The notes beneath the pieces are model-generated. The model was not told where the DNA came from and did no database searches. It saw only the letters and a program-made list of their open reading frames with translations. From Endotrypanum monterogeii (lineage: Eukaryota > Euglenozoa > Kinetoplastea > Trypanosomatida > Trypanosomatidae): a stretch of DNA of 11,627 nucleotides. The stretch spans positions 192,459-204,085 of the forward strand of contig KV784176.1 in the NCBI GenBank assembly GCA_000333855.2, written 5' to 3'. Position numbers and translations under genes: made by a program. Shown here piece after piece: positions 1 through 8,304 of the stretch; positions within the stretch are counted from its first letter, which is position 1; each line of letters opens with the position of its first letter.

Positions 1-14
1 TCACATTATCCTCC

Positions 15-37
15 GGCCCCCCCCCCCTACCCCCCAG
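15..37 (+). promoter_or_regulatory. Candidate spliced-leader acceptor of GP63 gene 1
   Basis: A C-rich pyrimidine tract ends in AG at 36-37, 133 nt before the gene's ATG, and no other ATG lies between. Kinetoplastid mRNAs are trans-spliced at the first suitable AG after such a tract, so this is the most likely 5' end of the mature mRNA. The same arrangement precedes gene 2 with the same 133-nt leader. A second AG at 133-134 after another pyrimidine-rich stretch is a possible alternative. This is inferred from sequence layout only. Confidence 0.5.
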
Positions 38-564
38 GAACGTCAACACTCCCACTCGCTACGAGCCGCACTCCCGCCCTCTCTCCTCACATCCTGCCAT
101 CACTCACTACGACTTCCGCGCCAACCGATCTACAGCCGCGCACCTTGCATTGCCTCACGAAAAGAACACCATGTCCCGCGAGAGCAGCCGCACGCACCGG
201 GGACGCAGCGCCGGCCTGCGCCTGGTGCGCCTCATCGCCGCCACGTGCCTTGTCTTTGCTGTCGGCACGGCCGCACTCGCCGCTCCTGCAGCGGGTGCCA
301 CCAACAACCACCATGTGCGCCGCCACCGCTGCATCCACGACGAGTTGCAGCAGGGCGTGCTCAAGTCCGTTGCGCAGCAGCACAACGCACCCGGCACCGT
401 ATCGAAGGTTGGCCTGCCCTACGTGACCATGGCCGCCGCCCCCGCGGGCCGTCGCAGGGCAATCGGCCAGGCGCTGGGTGATGGGAGTCCGTCCGATTTC
501 GTGCGCTCCGCAACCACGGGTCAGCTGCGCATCAAAGTCTCAACCGATGACCTCACAGATAAAG
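38..564 (+). repeat. Long direct repeat, copy 1 (GP63 gene 1 5' block)
   Basis: I compared this stretch by eye with 4473-4999 and saw no mismatch. It covers the 5' UTR, signal peptide, propeptide and the first residues of the mature protease (to codon 131). Upstream of 38 the match continues to base 1 with a 2-nt length difference and small changes in the C tract. After 564 the two genes diverge abruptly. It is best explained by recent gene conversion or a recent duplication. Confidence 0.9.
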
Positions 565-2246
565 GGCGCTACTGTAACCGTGTTGGGCAGCGTATTCCTG
601 ATCGTATCGGTAGCACTGTTGTATGCACTGCCGATGACGTCCTCACAAATGAGAAACGTGAAGTTCTCATAAATGAACTTATCCCCGAGGCCCTGAAGCT
701 GCACACGGAGCGGCTGAGGGTGAACCAGGTGCAGAGCCGCTGGAGGAACCATGGCATGAACGCTGGTTTATGTGGTACATTCAAGGTGCCCGAAGCACAC
801 CTCACCGACGGATTCCGTGACACCGACTTTGTGCTGTACGTTGCATCGGTTCCAGTTAATGATCCGACGATACTTGCCTGGGCTATCGCCTGCGATGTGT
901 TCGCGGACAATCGGCCTGCGATAGGGGTGATGAACATCCCTGCGGCAGGTATCACCTCGGCGTATGATCAACTCACCACGCGCACCGTGGCGCACGAGAT
1001 GGCGCATGCACTGGGGTTCAGTAATATTTTCTTCAAGAGCACCGACGTGCTGCATATGGTTACCAGCGTCCGCGGAAAGCCGAACGGTGTCCCTGTGATC
1101 CAAGGCGCGATGACCTTGGTGAAAGCGGGCGAGCAGTACGGCTGTAACTCGATGAAGTACATGGAGCTTGAGGATGAAGGAGGTAAAGGCACAGCAGGCT
1201 CGCATTGGAAGATGCGCAACGCCAAGGACGACCTCATGGCGCCAGACCAGGGCGCGGGCTACTACAGCGCGCTGACGATGGCCGTCTTCCAGGATATGAG
1301 CTTCTACCAGGCGGACTTCAGCAAGGCTGAAGCGATGCCCTGGGCCCACAAGGCGGGTTGCGACTTCCTGAATAAGAAGTGCATGGAGAAGGGCGTCACG
1401 CCGTGGCCAAAGATGTTCTGTGAAAGCACAGACAAGGCTAATAGCCCGTGTTCCAGTGATCGTCATTATCTCGGTCAGTGCTTGATGGAAAAAGGGCAAC
1501 ACCCACCTCACTATCAGTACTTCACTGACGTGACACTCAGCGGCGTCTCGAGTCTGATGGATTTTTGCCCCTTTATTGAGGGTTACCTCGGTGGTGAGTG
1601 CAACCAAGATTCGTCAAGTGCATCGGCGGCAGTGAAGACATTTAACGTCTTCTCTTACGCTGCCCGCTGCATCGATGGGGTCTTCACGCCCAAGGGAAGT
1701 ACCCCTGGAGATGAACCCTTGATCGGCATGTGCGCCAACATCAAGTGCGACACGACCACCCTAAAGTACCGTATCCAGGTGAAGGGGAGCAGCGCGTATG
1801 TGTTGTGCACGCCGGGGAATAACATCGTTCTCGACGGTGTCAGCACTGCCTTCAAATCTGGCGGTTACATCACATGCCCGCCTTACGTTGAGGTGTGTCA
1901 AGGCAATGTGAAGGCGGCCATGGACTTGGATGTCGATCAAGGCAGCTGTAGCGTCAGCAGTAAGACAAGTGCCTTTTGTGCCAGTGGCTTGAAGGGCAAG
2001 CCCAGTGCTAAAGGACCTGAGAAGGTTGACACCAGAAAAACGAATAACGGAGCCAAGCCCAGTGCTAAAGGACCTGAGAAGGTTGACACCAGAAAAACGA
2101 TTAACGGAGCCAAGCCGAGTGCTGCTGAGGGTGGCAGTGGTCACACTGGGAAAGTACGTGGCAACGGGACAGTCGCGGCGGGCAGTCCGCGTGCAGTCGC
2201 GTGGATTATGCTCACGGTGCTGCTGGCGGCCGGCTACGCTGTGTGA
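171..2246 (+). CDS. GP63: GP63 / leishmanolysin (M8 zinc metalloprotease), GPI-anchored form with repeat-bearing C-terminal extension
   Basis: Encodes 691 aa. Leishmanolysin is the abundant surface zinc endopeptidase of promastigotes, acting on host complement and matrix proteins. The start is the first ATG after the putative splice acceptor; the frame is open 21 nt further upstream but only to a TTG. Seen: a hydrophobic signal peptide at about residues 17-43; a propeptide with the HRCIHD cysteine-switch motif (C54); and a likely mature N-terminus near residue 111. The zinc site is HEMAH (H275, E276, H279), the third ligand is H345 (66 residues on, the usual spacing) and the Met-turn is M356. 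A Cys-rich C-terminal domain follows. From about residue 582 there is a roughly 100-residue extension not found in the other two genes: two exact-length 19-residue Lys-rich repeats (610-647), a partial third, and a hydrophobic tail (about 675-691) after GNGT that suits a GPI-anchor signal. Nothing is missing for activity. Confidence 0.95.
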   Translation: MSRESSRTHRGRSAGLRLVRLIAATCLVFAVGTAALAAPAAGATNNHHVRRHRCIHDELQQGVLKSVAQQHNAPGTVSKVGLPYVTMAAAPAGRRRAIGQALGDGSPSDFVRSATTGQLRIKVSTDDLTDKGRYCNRVGQRIPDRIGSTVVCTADDVLTNEKREVLINELIPEALKLHTERLRVNQVQSRWRNHGMNAGLCGTFKVPEAHLTDGFRDTDFVLYVASVPVNDPTILAWAIACDVFADNRPAIGVMNIPAAGITSAYDQLTTRTVAHEMAHALGFSNIFFKSTDVLHMVTSVRGKPNGVPVIQGAMTLVKAGEQYGCNSMKYMELEDEGGKGTAGSHWKMRNAKDDLMAPDQGAGYYSALTMAVFQDMSFYQADFSKAEAMPWAHKAGCDFLNKKCMEKGVTPWPKMFCESTDKANSPCSSDRHYLGQCLMEKGQHPPHYQYFTDVTLSGVSSLMDFCPFIEGYLGGECNQDSSSASAAVKTFNVFSYAARCIDGVFTPKGSTPGDEPLIGMCANIKCDTTTLKYRIQVKGSSAYVLCTPGNNIVLDGVSTAFKSGGYITCPPYVEVCQGNVKAAMDLDVDQGSCSVSSKTSAFCASGLKGKPSAKGPEKVDTRKTNNGAKPSAKGPEKVDTRKTINGAKPSAAEGGSGHTGKVRGNGTVAAGSPRAVAWIMLTVLLAAGYAV
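1998..2111 (+). repeat. Two tandem 57-bp coding repeats in GP63 gene 1
   Basis: Copies at 1998-2054 and 2055-2111 differ by one base (AAT to ATT, Asn to Ile in the NNGA/INGA part). Each encodes 19 residues beginning KPSAKGPEKVDTRKT. A partial third unit (KPSA) starts at 2112. The repeats are in frame and sit between the Cys-rich domain and the GPI tail, so the number of copies could vary without breaking the gene. They would form a basic, probably disordered stalk near the membrane (inference). Confidence 0.95.
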
Positions 2247-2506
2247 CTAGGGTGCGCATGCCATTATACTTCATTATTATTATTTTTTTTTTAATACTTC
2301 CTTCCGCAGGTCAGCATGCCTCCGCTGGGTTACTATCGCTCTTTGCCGTCGCGGTTCCGAACCTTGAGAGGCACCATTAAAGTATTTTCGTACAATTCCT
2401 CGGCGTTTTTTTTCTTTCTTTCTGGTTTTCAAGTGAGTGCATTCATCACTTCGCTGCTTTTCCTCAGTTTCTTCCAAAAAGAATTGCTGTAACTGCCCCT
2501 CCTCTC

Positions 2507-2510
<4 letters not shown>

Positions 2511-2545
<35 letters not shown>
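2511..2545 (+). repeat. (TG)17 microsatellite
   Basis: Uninterrupted TG dinucleotide run of about 35 nt in the presumed 3' UTR of gene 1. It is complementary to the (AC)n run at 2657-2689, so the two could pair in RNA or extrude in DNA. Confidence 0.97.
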
Positions 2546-2546
<1 letters not shown>

Positions 2547-2655
2547 CGACCACACGCGTTGCGAAGGGCAACAGCGCTAGATGAAGGCAGATGCCGAGAA
2601 CAGGCGCCTGTGTTTCATTGTTCTTCGAATGAGCGCTGGCACTTACCCTTCCGGC

Positions 2656-2656
<1 letters not shown>

Positions 2657-2689
<33 letters not shown>
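2657..2689 (+). repeat. (AC)16 microsatellite
   Basis: Uninterrupted AC run of 33 nt, 111 nt downstream of the (TG)17 run and complementary to it. Confidence 0.97.
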
Positions 2690-2694
<5 letters not shown>

Positions 2695-2848
2695 AGACAC
2701 AGAGAGGAGAGGGTCAGGGAGGAAGCTGACGATTTGACTGTGCTGCCGGGTAGTGATGTATCTTTTTGCGGCTGTGTGTACGGCGGTCTCCAGAATCCGT
2801 TTCAGTGTTTTACTCTAAATCTTTTTCTTCAGTGTCTTTTTTCTTTAA

Positions 2849-2900
2849 CATATATATCTATATATATATACATATTATATATATACATATATACATCTAT
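2849..2900 (+). repeat. AT-rich simple repeat
   Basis: Imperfect TA dinucleotide repeat with CATA interruptions, about 50 nt, in the gene 1 to gene 2 spacer. Unstable, low-melting DNA; no function can be assigned. Confidence 0.9.
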
Positions 2901-2969
2901 TTTTATCTTCATGTATATTTGTTTCGTTATGGAGCCTCTTGTCAAGTGTCTTAGACAGCCATCGCTTCC

Positions 2970-2984
2970 TTTTTTTTTTTTTTT
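2970..2984 (+). repeat. Poly-T run
   Basis: Fifteen consecutive T, preceded by further pyrimidines. It could serve as a pyrimidine tract guiding polyadenylation or trans-splicing, but the nearest AG downstream is not close, so this is listed as a homopolymer only. Confidence 0.85.
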
Positions 2985-3197
2985 GCTGCGTGTATGTGCG
3001 TGGCTATAAGTGACTCACATGCTGACATGTGCATTGTTTGGAGTATACATACGTGAATACACAAATGGGTCTCTCTACATATGTTTACCGCACTTTGCAC
3101 ATTTCGCTAGCTAGTCTGTCTCCCTCCTCCTCATCTTTCATACACACATTAAACCCTTCTCACTGCCTGTGCTCGTGCCAGCATATGTATGTATCTA

Positions 3198-3219
3198 TGT
3201 GTGTGTGTGTGTGTGTGTG
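3198..3219 (+). repeat. Short TG microsatellite
   Basis: TG run of about 22 nt. It could also pair with the (AC)16 run at 2657-2689, competing with the upstream TG tract. Confidence 0.9.
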
Positions 3220-3402
3220 GTGAAAAGCGCAGGGTTGTGGTTTATCTCTATTATTTTAGTTATCCCCTAAAGTTATCAATATGCGTGTGGAGAGATGATG
3301 CGATATCCTTTTCCCTCGTGTGTGACTTGAATGGATCTCCCGGGGCCTTTTTTCCAAACTACCTTCCCGCTCTCCGTCAGAACTGTCACTTCTTCTCCAA
3401 CC

Positions 3403-3422
3403 CTCTTTTTTTTTTCTTTTAG
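3403..3422 (+). promoter_or_regulatory. Pyrimidine tract plus AG, candidate splice or polyadenylation guide
   Basis: A CT-rich run with long T stretches ends in TTTTAG at 3417-3422. It lies about 1.2 kb upstream of the gene 2 ATG with intervening ATGs, so it is unlikely to be the main acceptor for gene 2. It may instead direct poly(A) site choice for gene 1 or be a cryptic acceptor. Confidence 0.3.
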
Positions 3423-4408
3423 CGCTATTCCACCCTATCCCGTGAGGTGGTTTATCTTTTGTGAAGTCAAGGCGTCCTCACGCCATATTTTCTGCGTACC
3501 CGTCACTCCTCCTTTGTACTCGTAAAGCCACCGAGGTGGGGGGGGGGCACATGCACGAGTTTATCTTTGAATAAAAGTGTGTGATCGCGCTTTGCTTTTC
3601 CATCGCCGGCTCTGAGGCTGCCCTCCCCCTCCCTTTTAAAAACTATCTCTGTTTGTGTGATGTCGTGAGTGCCGAGGTGGGAGTGGTGTGGTTGTGATGC
3701 ACGTGCATCCAACAGCGGCTTCACGCGGAGCAACACGCACGCGCACGTGGTACCCCCCTCCCCTCGTCGTCTTTTTTGTTTTTCCGCGTCCGAGGTCCCT
3801 CCCCCCCTCTCGGTTAGTGTCTATTTCCCAGTGCCTGTCTTGTGGGCATTCTTCTTTTCTTTGGGCAGCGAGCAGCGGTGTGCCGTTGCCACACTGTTGT
3901 TGCGTGTGTTGTGTGGATCTTCGCCTGTTTCCTGTACCTCTAGTCTTGCGTTCCTTGTTTATGCTCTCCGACCCGTGCCGCGGGCGCTGCGTGATGGCCG
4001 TTGCCGCTCGCCCTTCTCCGCCGTCTTGTCCTGCGCCATCGCCGCTGCCTTGCTCGGCTTCGGGCGCGAGAGGTCCGCTGCTCGGGTGTGTGTCTGTGTA
4101 TAGCGCGTGCGAGGGTGCGTCACCGCAGGGAGGGCTCGTCACGCCCCGTTCACCATGATGCTGTGTTTGTTTCTGTGCTCCTTGAAGGGGCCAATGGCGT
4201 TGGGTCCGTGTGCGCGGACCGGTGCGGGTCCCATCCTCCTTGCGCCTCCTTCTGCTTCCCCTCCTCGCACCCCGCCTGCAGGGGCGTCTGTGACACGTGA
4301 CGACGTGCGCCCGTCACACAGACAAGGCACCGCGTTGTGCACGGGTGCATCATCCCCCGGCTCTGAGTCATGCTCTGCGGGGCTGCCACACACTCTCCGC
4401 TTCTCAGT

Positions 4409-4472
4409 CCCCCCCCCCTTCTCCCACCCAGCCTCACATTATCCTCCGGCCCCCCCCCCCCCTACTCTCCAG
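4409..4472 (+). promoter_or_regulatory. Candidate spliced-leader acceptors of GP63 gene 2
   Basis: Two successive C-rich pyrimidine tracts end in AG at 4430-4431 and 4471-4472. The second matches the gene 1 site and gives a 133-nt leader with no ATG before the start codon. Only the second is visible for gene 1 because the window begins there. Confidence 0.5.
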
Positions 4473-4999
4473 GAACGTCAACACTCCCACTCGCTACGAG
4501 CCGCACTCCCGCCCTCTCTCCTCACATCCTGCCATCACTCACTACGACTTCCGCGCCAACCGATCTACAGCCGCGCACCTTGCATTGCCTCACGAAAAGA
4601 ACACCATGTCCCGCGAGAGCAGCCGCACGCACCGGGGACGCAGCGCCGGCCTGCGCCTGGTGCGCCTCATCGCCGCCACGTGCCTTGTCTTTGCTGTCGG
4701 CACGGCCGCACTCGCCGCTCCTGCAGCGGGTGCCACCAACAACCACCATGTGCGCCGCCACCGCTGCATCCACGACGAGTTGCAGCAGGGCGTGCTCAAG
4801 TCCGTTGCGCAGCAGCACAACGCACCCGGCACCGTATCGAAGGTTGGCCTGCCCTACGTGACCATGGCCGCCGCCCCCGCGGGCCGTCGCAGGGCAATCG
4901 GCCAGGCGCTGGGTGATGGGAGTCCGTCCGATTTCGTGCGCTCCGCAACCACGGGTCAGCTGCGCATCAAAGTCTCAACCGATGACCTCACAGATAAAG
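4473..4999 (+). repeat. Long direct repeat, copy 2 (GP63 gene 2 5' block)
   Basis: Second copy of the block at 38-564, read as identical. The match extends upstream to 4434 through the slightly altered C tract and ends sharply at 4999/5000, inside the coding region at codon 131/132. Confidence 0.9.
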
Positions 5000-6372
5000 C
5001 CTACCACTGCCCACGGGTGGGAAAACGGGTGAATAACCATAACGGGAAAGTGGTTACCTGCACGCCTGATGACGTCCTGACCGAGGACAAGCGCGACATT
5101 CTGATGAATTATCTTCTCCCCGAGGCCCTGAAACTGCACACGGAGCGGCTGAAGGTGCGCCAGATGCAGAGCACCTGGGTTGTGACGGGTATGACTAATA
5201 ATGTTTGCGGTGACTTCAACGTTCCCGAAGCACACCTCACCGACGGATTCAGTGACACCGATTTCGTGCTCTACGTCGCGTCGGTTCCGAGCAAAGAAAA
5301 CGTGCTTGCGTGGGCCACCACCTGTCAGGTATTTGCCGACGGTCAGCCCGCCGTTGGAGTCGTCAACATACCTGCAGCCTACATTGTCTCCCCCTACGAC
5401 CAATACGCCATACGCACGGTGGCACACGAGATAGCGCATGCGCTCGGGTTCAGCAGCGCCTTTTTCAACGGCACTGGCATGACAAGCACGGTGTCGAGAG
5501 TCCGTGGCAAGCCCCATGCGGTCGCTGTGCTCCGCGGCAAGACGACGGTGGCCAAGGCACGCGAGCACTACGGCTGCGGCTCTGTATCGTACGTTGAACT
5601 GGAGGACCAGGGCGGCTCTGGTTCTGCAGGATCACACTTGAAGATGCGCAACGCGAAGGACGAGCTCATGGCGCCTGCCAGCAGTGCTGGGTACTACAGC
5701 GCGCTGACGATGGCCGTCCTTCAGGATCTCGGCTTCTACCAGGCGGACTTCAGCAAGGCCGAGGAGATGTCGTGGGGCCGCAACGCCGGCTGCGACTTCC
5801 TGACCAAGAAGTGCATGGAGAAGGGCGTCACGCAGTGGCCGGGGATGTTCTGCAATAACAAAGACGAGGCTACCTTCCGCTGCCCCACTGACCGTCTCGG
5901 GCTCGGTAGGTGCGTTATTGGTGCGCTGAAAATCTCACCAGCACCCTATTACCAGTACCTCACAGACCCGGCGATGGGCGGTCCGTCCGCGTTTCTCGAT
6001 TACTGTCCCGTCGTTATGAGTCTCGGCAATGGCGTCTGCACCCGGGACTCGTCTTCTGTCCCAACGCGGTTGAAAGGGTTCAACGTGTTCTCTGACGCTG
6101 CGCGCTGCTTTGATGGTGCATTCAAGCCGTTGGAAGGCGCCGCGCCTACGCTGGCTCACCAGGGCATGTGCGCGAACGTGAAATGCGATACGTCTTCCCA
6201 GACATACAGCGTCCAAGTATACAAGAGCAGCGCGTTCGTGAAGTGCACCCCAGGCGAGAACATCGTTCTGGACAGTGTGAGTGCTTCCTTTGCAAAGGGA
6301 GGCTACATCACGTGCCCACCGTATGTGGAGGTGTGCCAGGGCAACGTAATGGGTGCCGGCCTCTCCTCATGA
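4606..6372 (+). CDS. GP63: GP63 / leishmanolysin, form lacking a GPI-anchor tail
   Basis: Encodes 588 aa of M8 zinc metalloprotease. The start was chosen as the first ATG after the putative splice acceptor, aligned with gene 1; the open frame upstream to 4297 is non-coding spacer. The signal peptide and propeptide (C54 in HRCIHD) are identical to gene 1. The zinc site is complete: HEIAH with H274, E275 and H278, third ligand H344, and Met-turn M355. An N-glycosylation sequon NGT follows the active site in the FFNGTG segment. The C-terminal Cys-rich domain is present to CQGNV (about residue 581), then the frame switches to seven unrelated residues and stops. The extension and hydrophobic tail of gene 1 are absent, and the frames after the stop show no hydrophobic tail either. 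The product is therefore probably secreted or soluble (inference). The internal blocks 5103-5403 and 5581-5854 are near-identical to gene 3. Confidence 0.93.
   Translation: MSRESSRTHRGRSAGLRLVRLIAATCLVFAVGTAALAAPAAGATNNHHVRRHRCIHDELQQGVLKSVAQQHNAPGTVSKVGLPYVTMAAAPAGRRRAIGQALGDGSPSDFVRSATTGQLRIKVSTDDLTDKAYHCPRVGKRVNNHNGKVVTCTPDDVLTEDKRDILMNYLLPEALKLHTERLKVRQMQSTWVVTGMTNNVCGDFNVPEAHLTDGFSDTDFVLYVASVPSKENVLAWATTCQVFADGQPAVGVVNIPAAYIVSPYDQYAIRTVAHEIAHALGFSSAFFNGTGMTSTVSRVRGKPHAVAVLRGKTTVAKAREHYGCGSVSYVELEDQGGSGSAGSHLKMRNAKDELMAPASSAGYYSALTMAVLQDLGFYQADFSKAEEMSWGRNAGCDFLTKKCMEKGVTQWPGMFCNNKDEATFRCPTDRLGLGRCVIGALKISPAPYYQYLTDPAMGGPSAFLDYCPVVMSLGNGVCTRDSSSVPTRLKGFNVFSDAARCFDGAFKPLEGAAPTLAHQGMCANVKCDTSSQTYSVQVYKSSAFVKCTPGENIVLDSVSASFAKGGYITCPPYVEVCQGNVMGAGLSS
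5103..5403 (+). repeat. Gene 2 / gene 3 shared block A, copy 1
   Basis: 301 bp matching 10334-10634 with one mismatch seen (G5280 against A10511). It ends just before the active-site helix, after which a few bases differ. Flanking coding sequence is clearly diverged, suggesting a conversion tract. Confidence 0.85.
5581..5854 (+). repeat. Gene 2 / gene 3 shared block B, copy 1
   Basis: 274 bp matching 10809-11082 with two mismatches seen (G5655 and G5664, each C in gene 3). It covers the third zinc ligand, Met-turn and start of the Cys-rich domain. The sequence diverges at once after the shared FC codons. Confidence 0.85.
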
Positions 6373-6747
6373 ATCGATTGCAGCTCCTGCGGTGGCACTT
6401 GGATTGTGTGTAGAGGCGCAACCGCCATACCGATTCTTTTTTTCCCGACCGTACGTCAACGCAACTCAGTGGTACACGAAATCAGTGCTCGTGCAACTGA
6501 CCTGCAGTCGCTGTATGGGAAGCAGCTGCGGTCTACTGGCCTCATTATGTGCTTCTTTTTTCTTCTGAGCTGCCCGTGATTGGGAAACGATGCTGACGCG
6601 CTCTGACAAAGAGCCCTGGTTGACTGCTTTCGTGAAAGGGGACGAGTGCGTCGACGAGGGGTCTGTGGCTGGGCACTGCAGCGGTGTGCTCCGTCTAGGG
6701 CGATCAGTGCACGGTGTGCGCTGGTGTGGTCGTTATCGAGCACTGAG

Positions 6748-6796
6748 TCTCTTTTTTTTCTGTCTTTCTCATTCCCCCTCCTCCTCTTCCTCCCAG
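6748..6796 (+). promoter_or_regulatory. Strong pyrimidine tract plus AG
   Basis: About 47 nt almost wholly C and T, ending in CCCAG at 6792-6796. This has the form of a strong trans-splice acceptor, yet no credible coding region follows. It may belong to a non-coding or decayed transcription unit, or set the gene 2 poly(A) site upstream of it. Confidence 0.4.
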
Positions 6797-7642
6797 CTCG
6801 TCGCGCAGAGGAGGACACCGCCGTACGCGGTGGTCATATAATCTGCAAGCGTGGTGGGCTGCTTAACAACCGTGTCCGCCTCCCCCCTTCTTTTCTTCTC
6901 TTTCCTTTTCAACGGTTCGTCGTGCCTGCTTTCTCCATCCGCATCTGCGCGGCAGATACTCCTCCGTGAGAGCGGCTCTCAGTGGCTGTACACGCCGAGC
7001 AGCACCCGGTGGATGTTCGGTCATAGCGATAGCAGCCGTGCAGGTGGGCGCCGGGTGGGTGTGCTCCCTCTCCCTGTGCCGAGAGCGCTCTCTCTCTTTT
7101 TGACAGCGATCGTCGTTTATTCTCTTCGCATCTTTTCTTTCCTCCCGTCTTTCCCCTCCGCCCCCCTCCCCAGCGACTCTTTTTTTGTAGCTCTCGCGAC
7201 AGTGCGGCGCGGAGAGTGACACTGGTGGCAGCGTGTGCGGCTGGCTCACGACTGGAGCTGGCGCTGGTCGGGCGTACTGGGGCGGAGGGGCTATTAACGT
7301 GTATGCCATGCTAAGAAATACGACGGTCGATAGTTGCCGCGTTGCTGAGCGGCCCACAGAGGCTTCGAGGCGGTGAGCAGCGCGATCTGCTGAGCTCGTG
7401 GACGCATCGACACCTGTGTCGGTTTGTATAGCACTTTCGTGTCCTTTCCACAGGGTCCAGCTCCGTGTGGTGCCTCCGAGGGTGGAGAAGGACCGCGAGG
7501 AAAACTGGACAGAAGGCGGCAAGGTGAGTAGTAGCTCGCTGGGCGTGCTTGCTCCGTTTGGATGTTTGTCAAGAGTCCTCCTATCTTGGCAGGTGCTGTA
7601 CACTCCTAGGACTCACTGTGTCATAAATATCCGCTGCTCGTG

Positions 7643-7694
7643 CTTTTTTTCCCTGCAACTTTCCCTGCTCTGCCTTCCTCCCTTTCTGTTACAG
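7643..7694 (+). promoter_or_regulatory. Pyrimidine tract plus AG, candidate splice acceptor
   Basis: A long CT-rich tract ends in ACAG at 7691-7694, six bases before an ATG that opens an 80-codon frame. Good form for an acceptor, but nothing certain lies downstream. Confidence 0.35.
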
Positions 7695-7699
7695 CTCCC

Positions 7700-7942
7700 A
7701 TGCGGCCTCCTTCATCGAATGGCAGAAAATTTGCAGCCGTGACGCGTGGAAGGGCTGCTGGCAGAAGTGGTAGTATCCCCTCACTGTCGCATCATGTTGT
7801 GCTGAGCAAGCACAAGCGGCGCTCGCCGCTGTTGTCATCCCCGGCGCTGCGTGGTGTCTTCCGTCTGCAGCTCCGTCGGTGCAGGAAGCAGGGGGCGTTC
7901 TCTGGTGTATGTCGTGACGTCGAGAAGCGAGTTCGCAGATAA
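7700..7942 (+). CDS. Doubtful small ORF overlapping the GP63 fragment
   Basis: An open frame of 80 codons from the first ATG after a good acceptor-like tract. The product would be rich in Arg, Lys and Ser, and I do not recognise it. Codon choice in the first third is not strongly GC-ending, unlike the GP63 genes. Its last four codons run into the GP63 fragment in a different frame, so if it was ever a gene its 3' part has been replaced. It is more likely chance. Confidence 0.12.
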   Translation: MRPPSSNGRKFAAVTRGRAAGRSGSIPSLSHHVVLSKHKRRSPLLSSPALRGVFRLQLRRCRKQGAFSGVCRDVEKRVRR

Positions 7943-8304
7943 TCAGCCTGCGATAGGGGTGATGAACATCCCTGCGGCAGGTATCACCTCGGCGTATGAT
8001 CAACTCACCACGCGCACCGTGGCGCACGAGATGGCGCATGCACTGGGGTTCAGTAATATTTTCTTCAAGAGCACCGACGTGCTGCATATGGTTACCAGCG
8101 TCCGCGGAAAGCCGCACGGTGTCCCTGTGATCCAAGGCGCGATGACCTTGGTGAAAGCGGGCGAGCAGTACGGCTGTAACTCGATGAAGTACATGGAGCT
8201 TGAGGATGAAGGAGGTAAAGGCACAGCAGGCTCGCATTGGAAGATGCGCAACGCCAAGGACGACCTCATGGCGCCAGACCAGGGCACGGGCTACTACAGC
8301 GCGC
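7931..8304 (+). pseudogene. GP63: Internal GP63 fragment carrying the active site
   Basis: These 374 bp align without gaps to 899-1272 of gene 1 with five mismatches by my count: three near the left end, one Asn to His change and one near the right end. It encodes the segment from FADN before the active site, through the complete HEMAH motif, the third His and the Met-turn, to YYSA. There is no start codon in its frame upstream except a GTG, no signal peptide, propeptide or C-terminal domain, and the frame runs on into unrelated sequence to a stop at 8406-8408. Both edges are abrupt. It cannot make a working protease on its own but could be a donor for gene conversion (inference). Confidence 0.88.

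Larger units (their letters stand above)
2247..4410 (+). other. Intergenic spacer: 3' UTR of gene 1 and upstream region of gene 2
   Basis: No ORF here has the composition or motifs of a real gene. The region becomes AT-rich and low in complexity compared with the coding sequence. It holds several pyrimidine tracts (for example 2283-2292, 2406-2430, 2970-2984, 3403-3420), facing TG and CA microsatellites, an AT repeat, a run of G at 3538-3547 and a 14-bp perfect palindrome at 3696-3709. In Leishmania such spacers carry the 3' UTR elements that set stage-specific GP63 mRNA levels, but I see no named element. Confidence 0.6.
6373..7930 (+). other. Intergenic spacer after GP63 gene 2
   Basis: About 1.56 kb without a convincing gene. 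It contains strong pyrimidine tracts followed by AG at 6795-6796 and 7693-7694, and several CT-rich runs around 6880-6915 and 7090-7180. An open frame of 80 codons starts at 7700, described separately. I saw no similarity to the gene 1 to gene 2 spacer. Confidence 0.5.

Noticed and set aside
150..170. TTG start seven codons upstream of GP63 gene 1
   Set aside because: Nuclear trypanosomatid genes start at ATG; the ATG at 171 directly precedes the signal peptide.
2581..3009. Open frame of 142 codons in the gene 1 to gene 2 spacer
   Set aside because: It reads through the AC and TA microsatellites, giving Thr-His and Tyr-Ile runs, and has no gene-like composition.
2511..3219. Microsatellites as telomeric or CRISPR-type repeats
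   Set aside because: They are dinucleotide runs without spacer-repeat periodicity or the TTAGGG telomere unit of kinetoplastids.
4297..4605. In-frame upstream extension of GP63 gene 2
   Set aside because: It runs through the C-rich splice-acceptor tract, has no counterpart in gene 1, and precedes the signal peptide with low-complexity Pro/Ser/His sequence.
4107..4916. 269-codon open frame overlapping the start of gene 2
   Set aside because: It is a frame shadow of the gene 2 5' region and spacer. Its second half is the out-of-frame reading of the signal peptide and propeptide codons, also present over gene 1.
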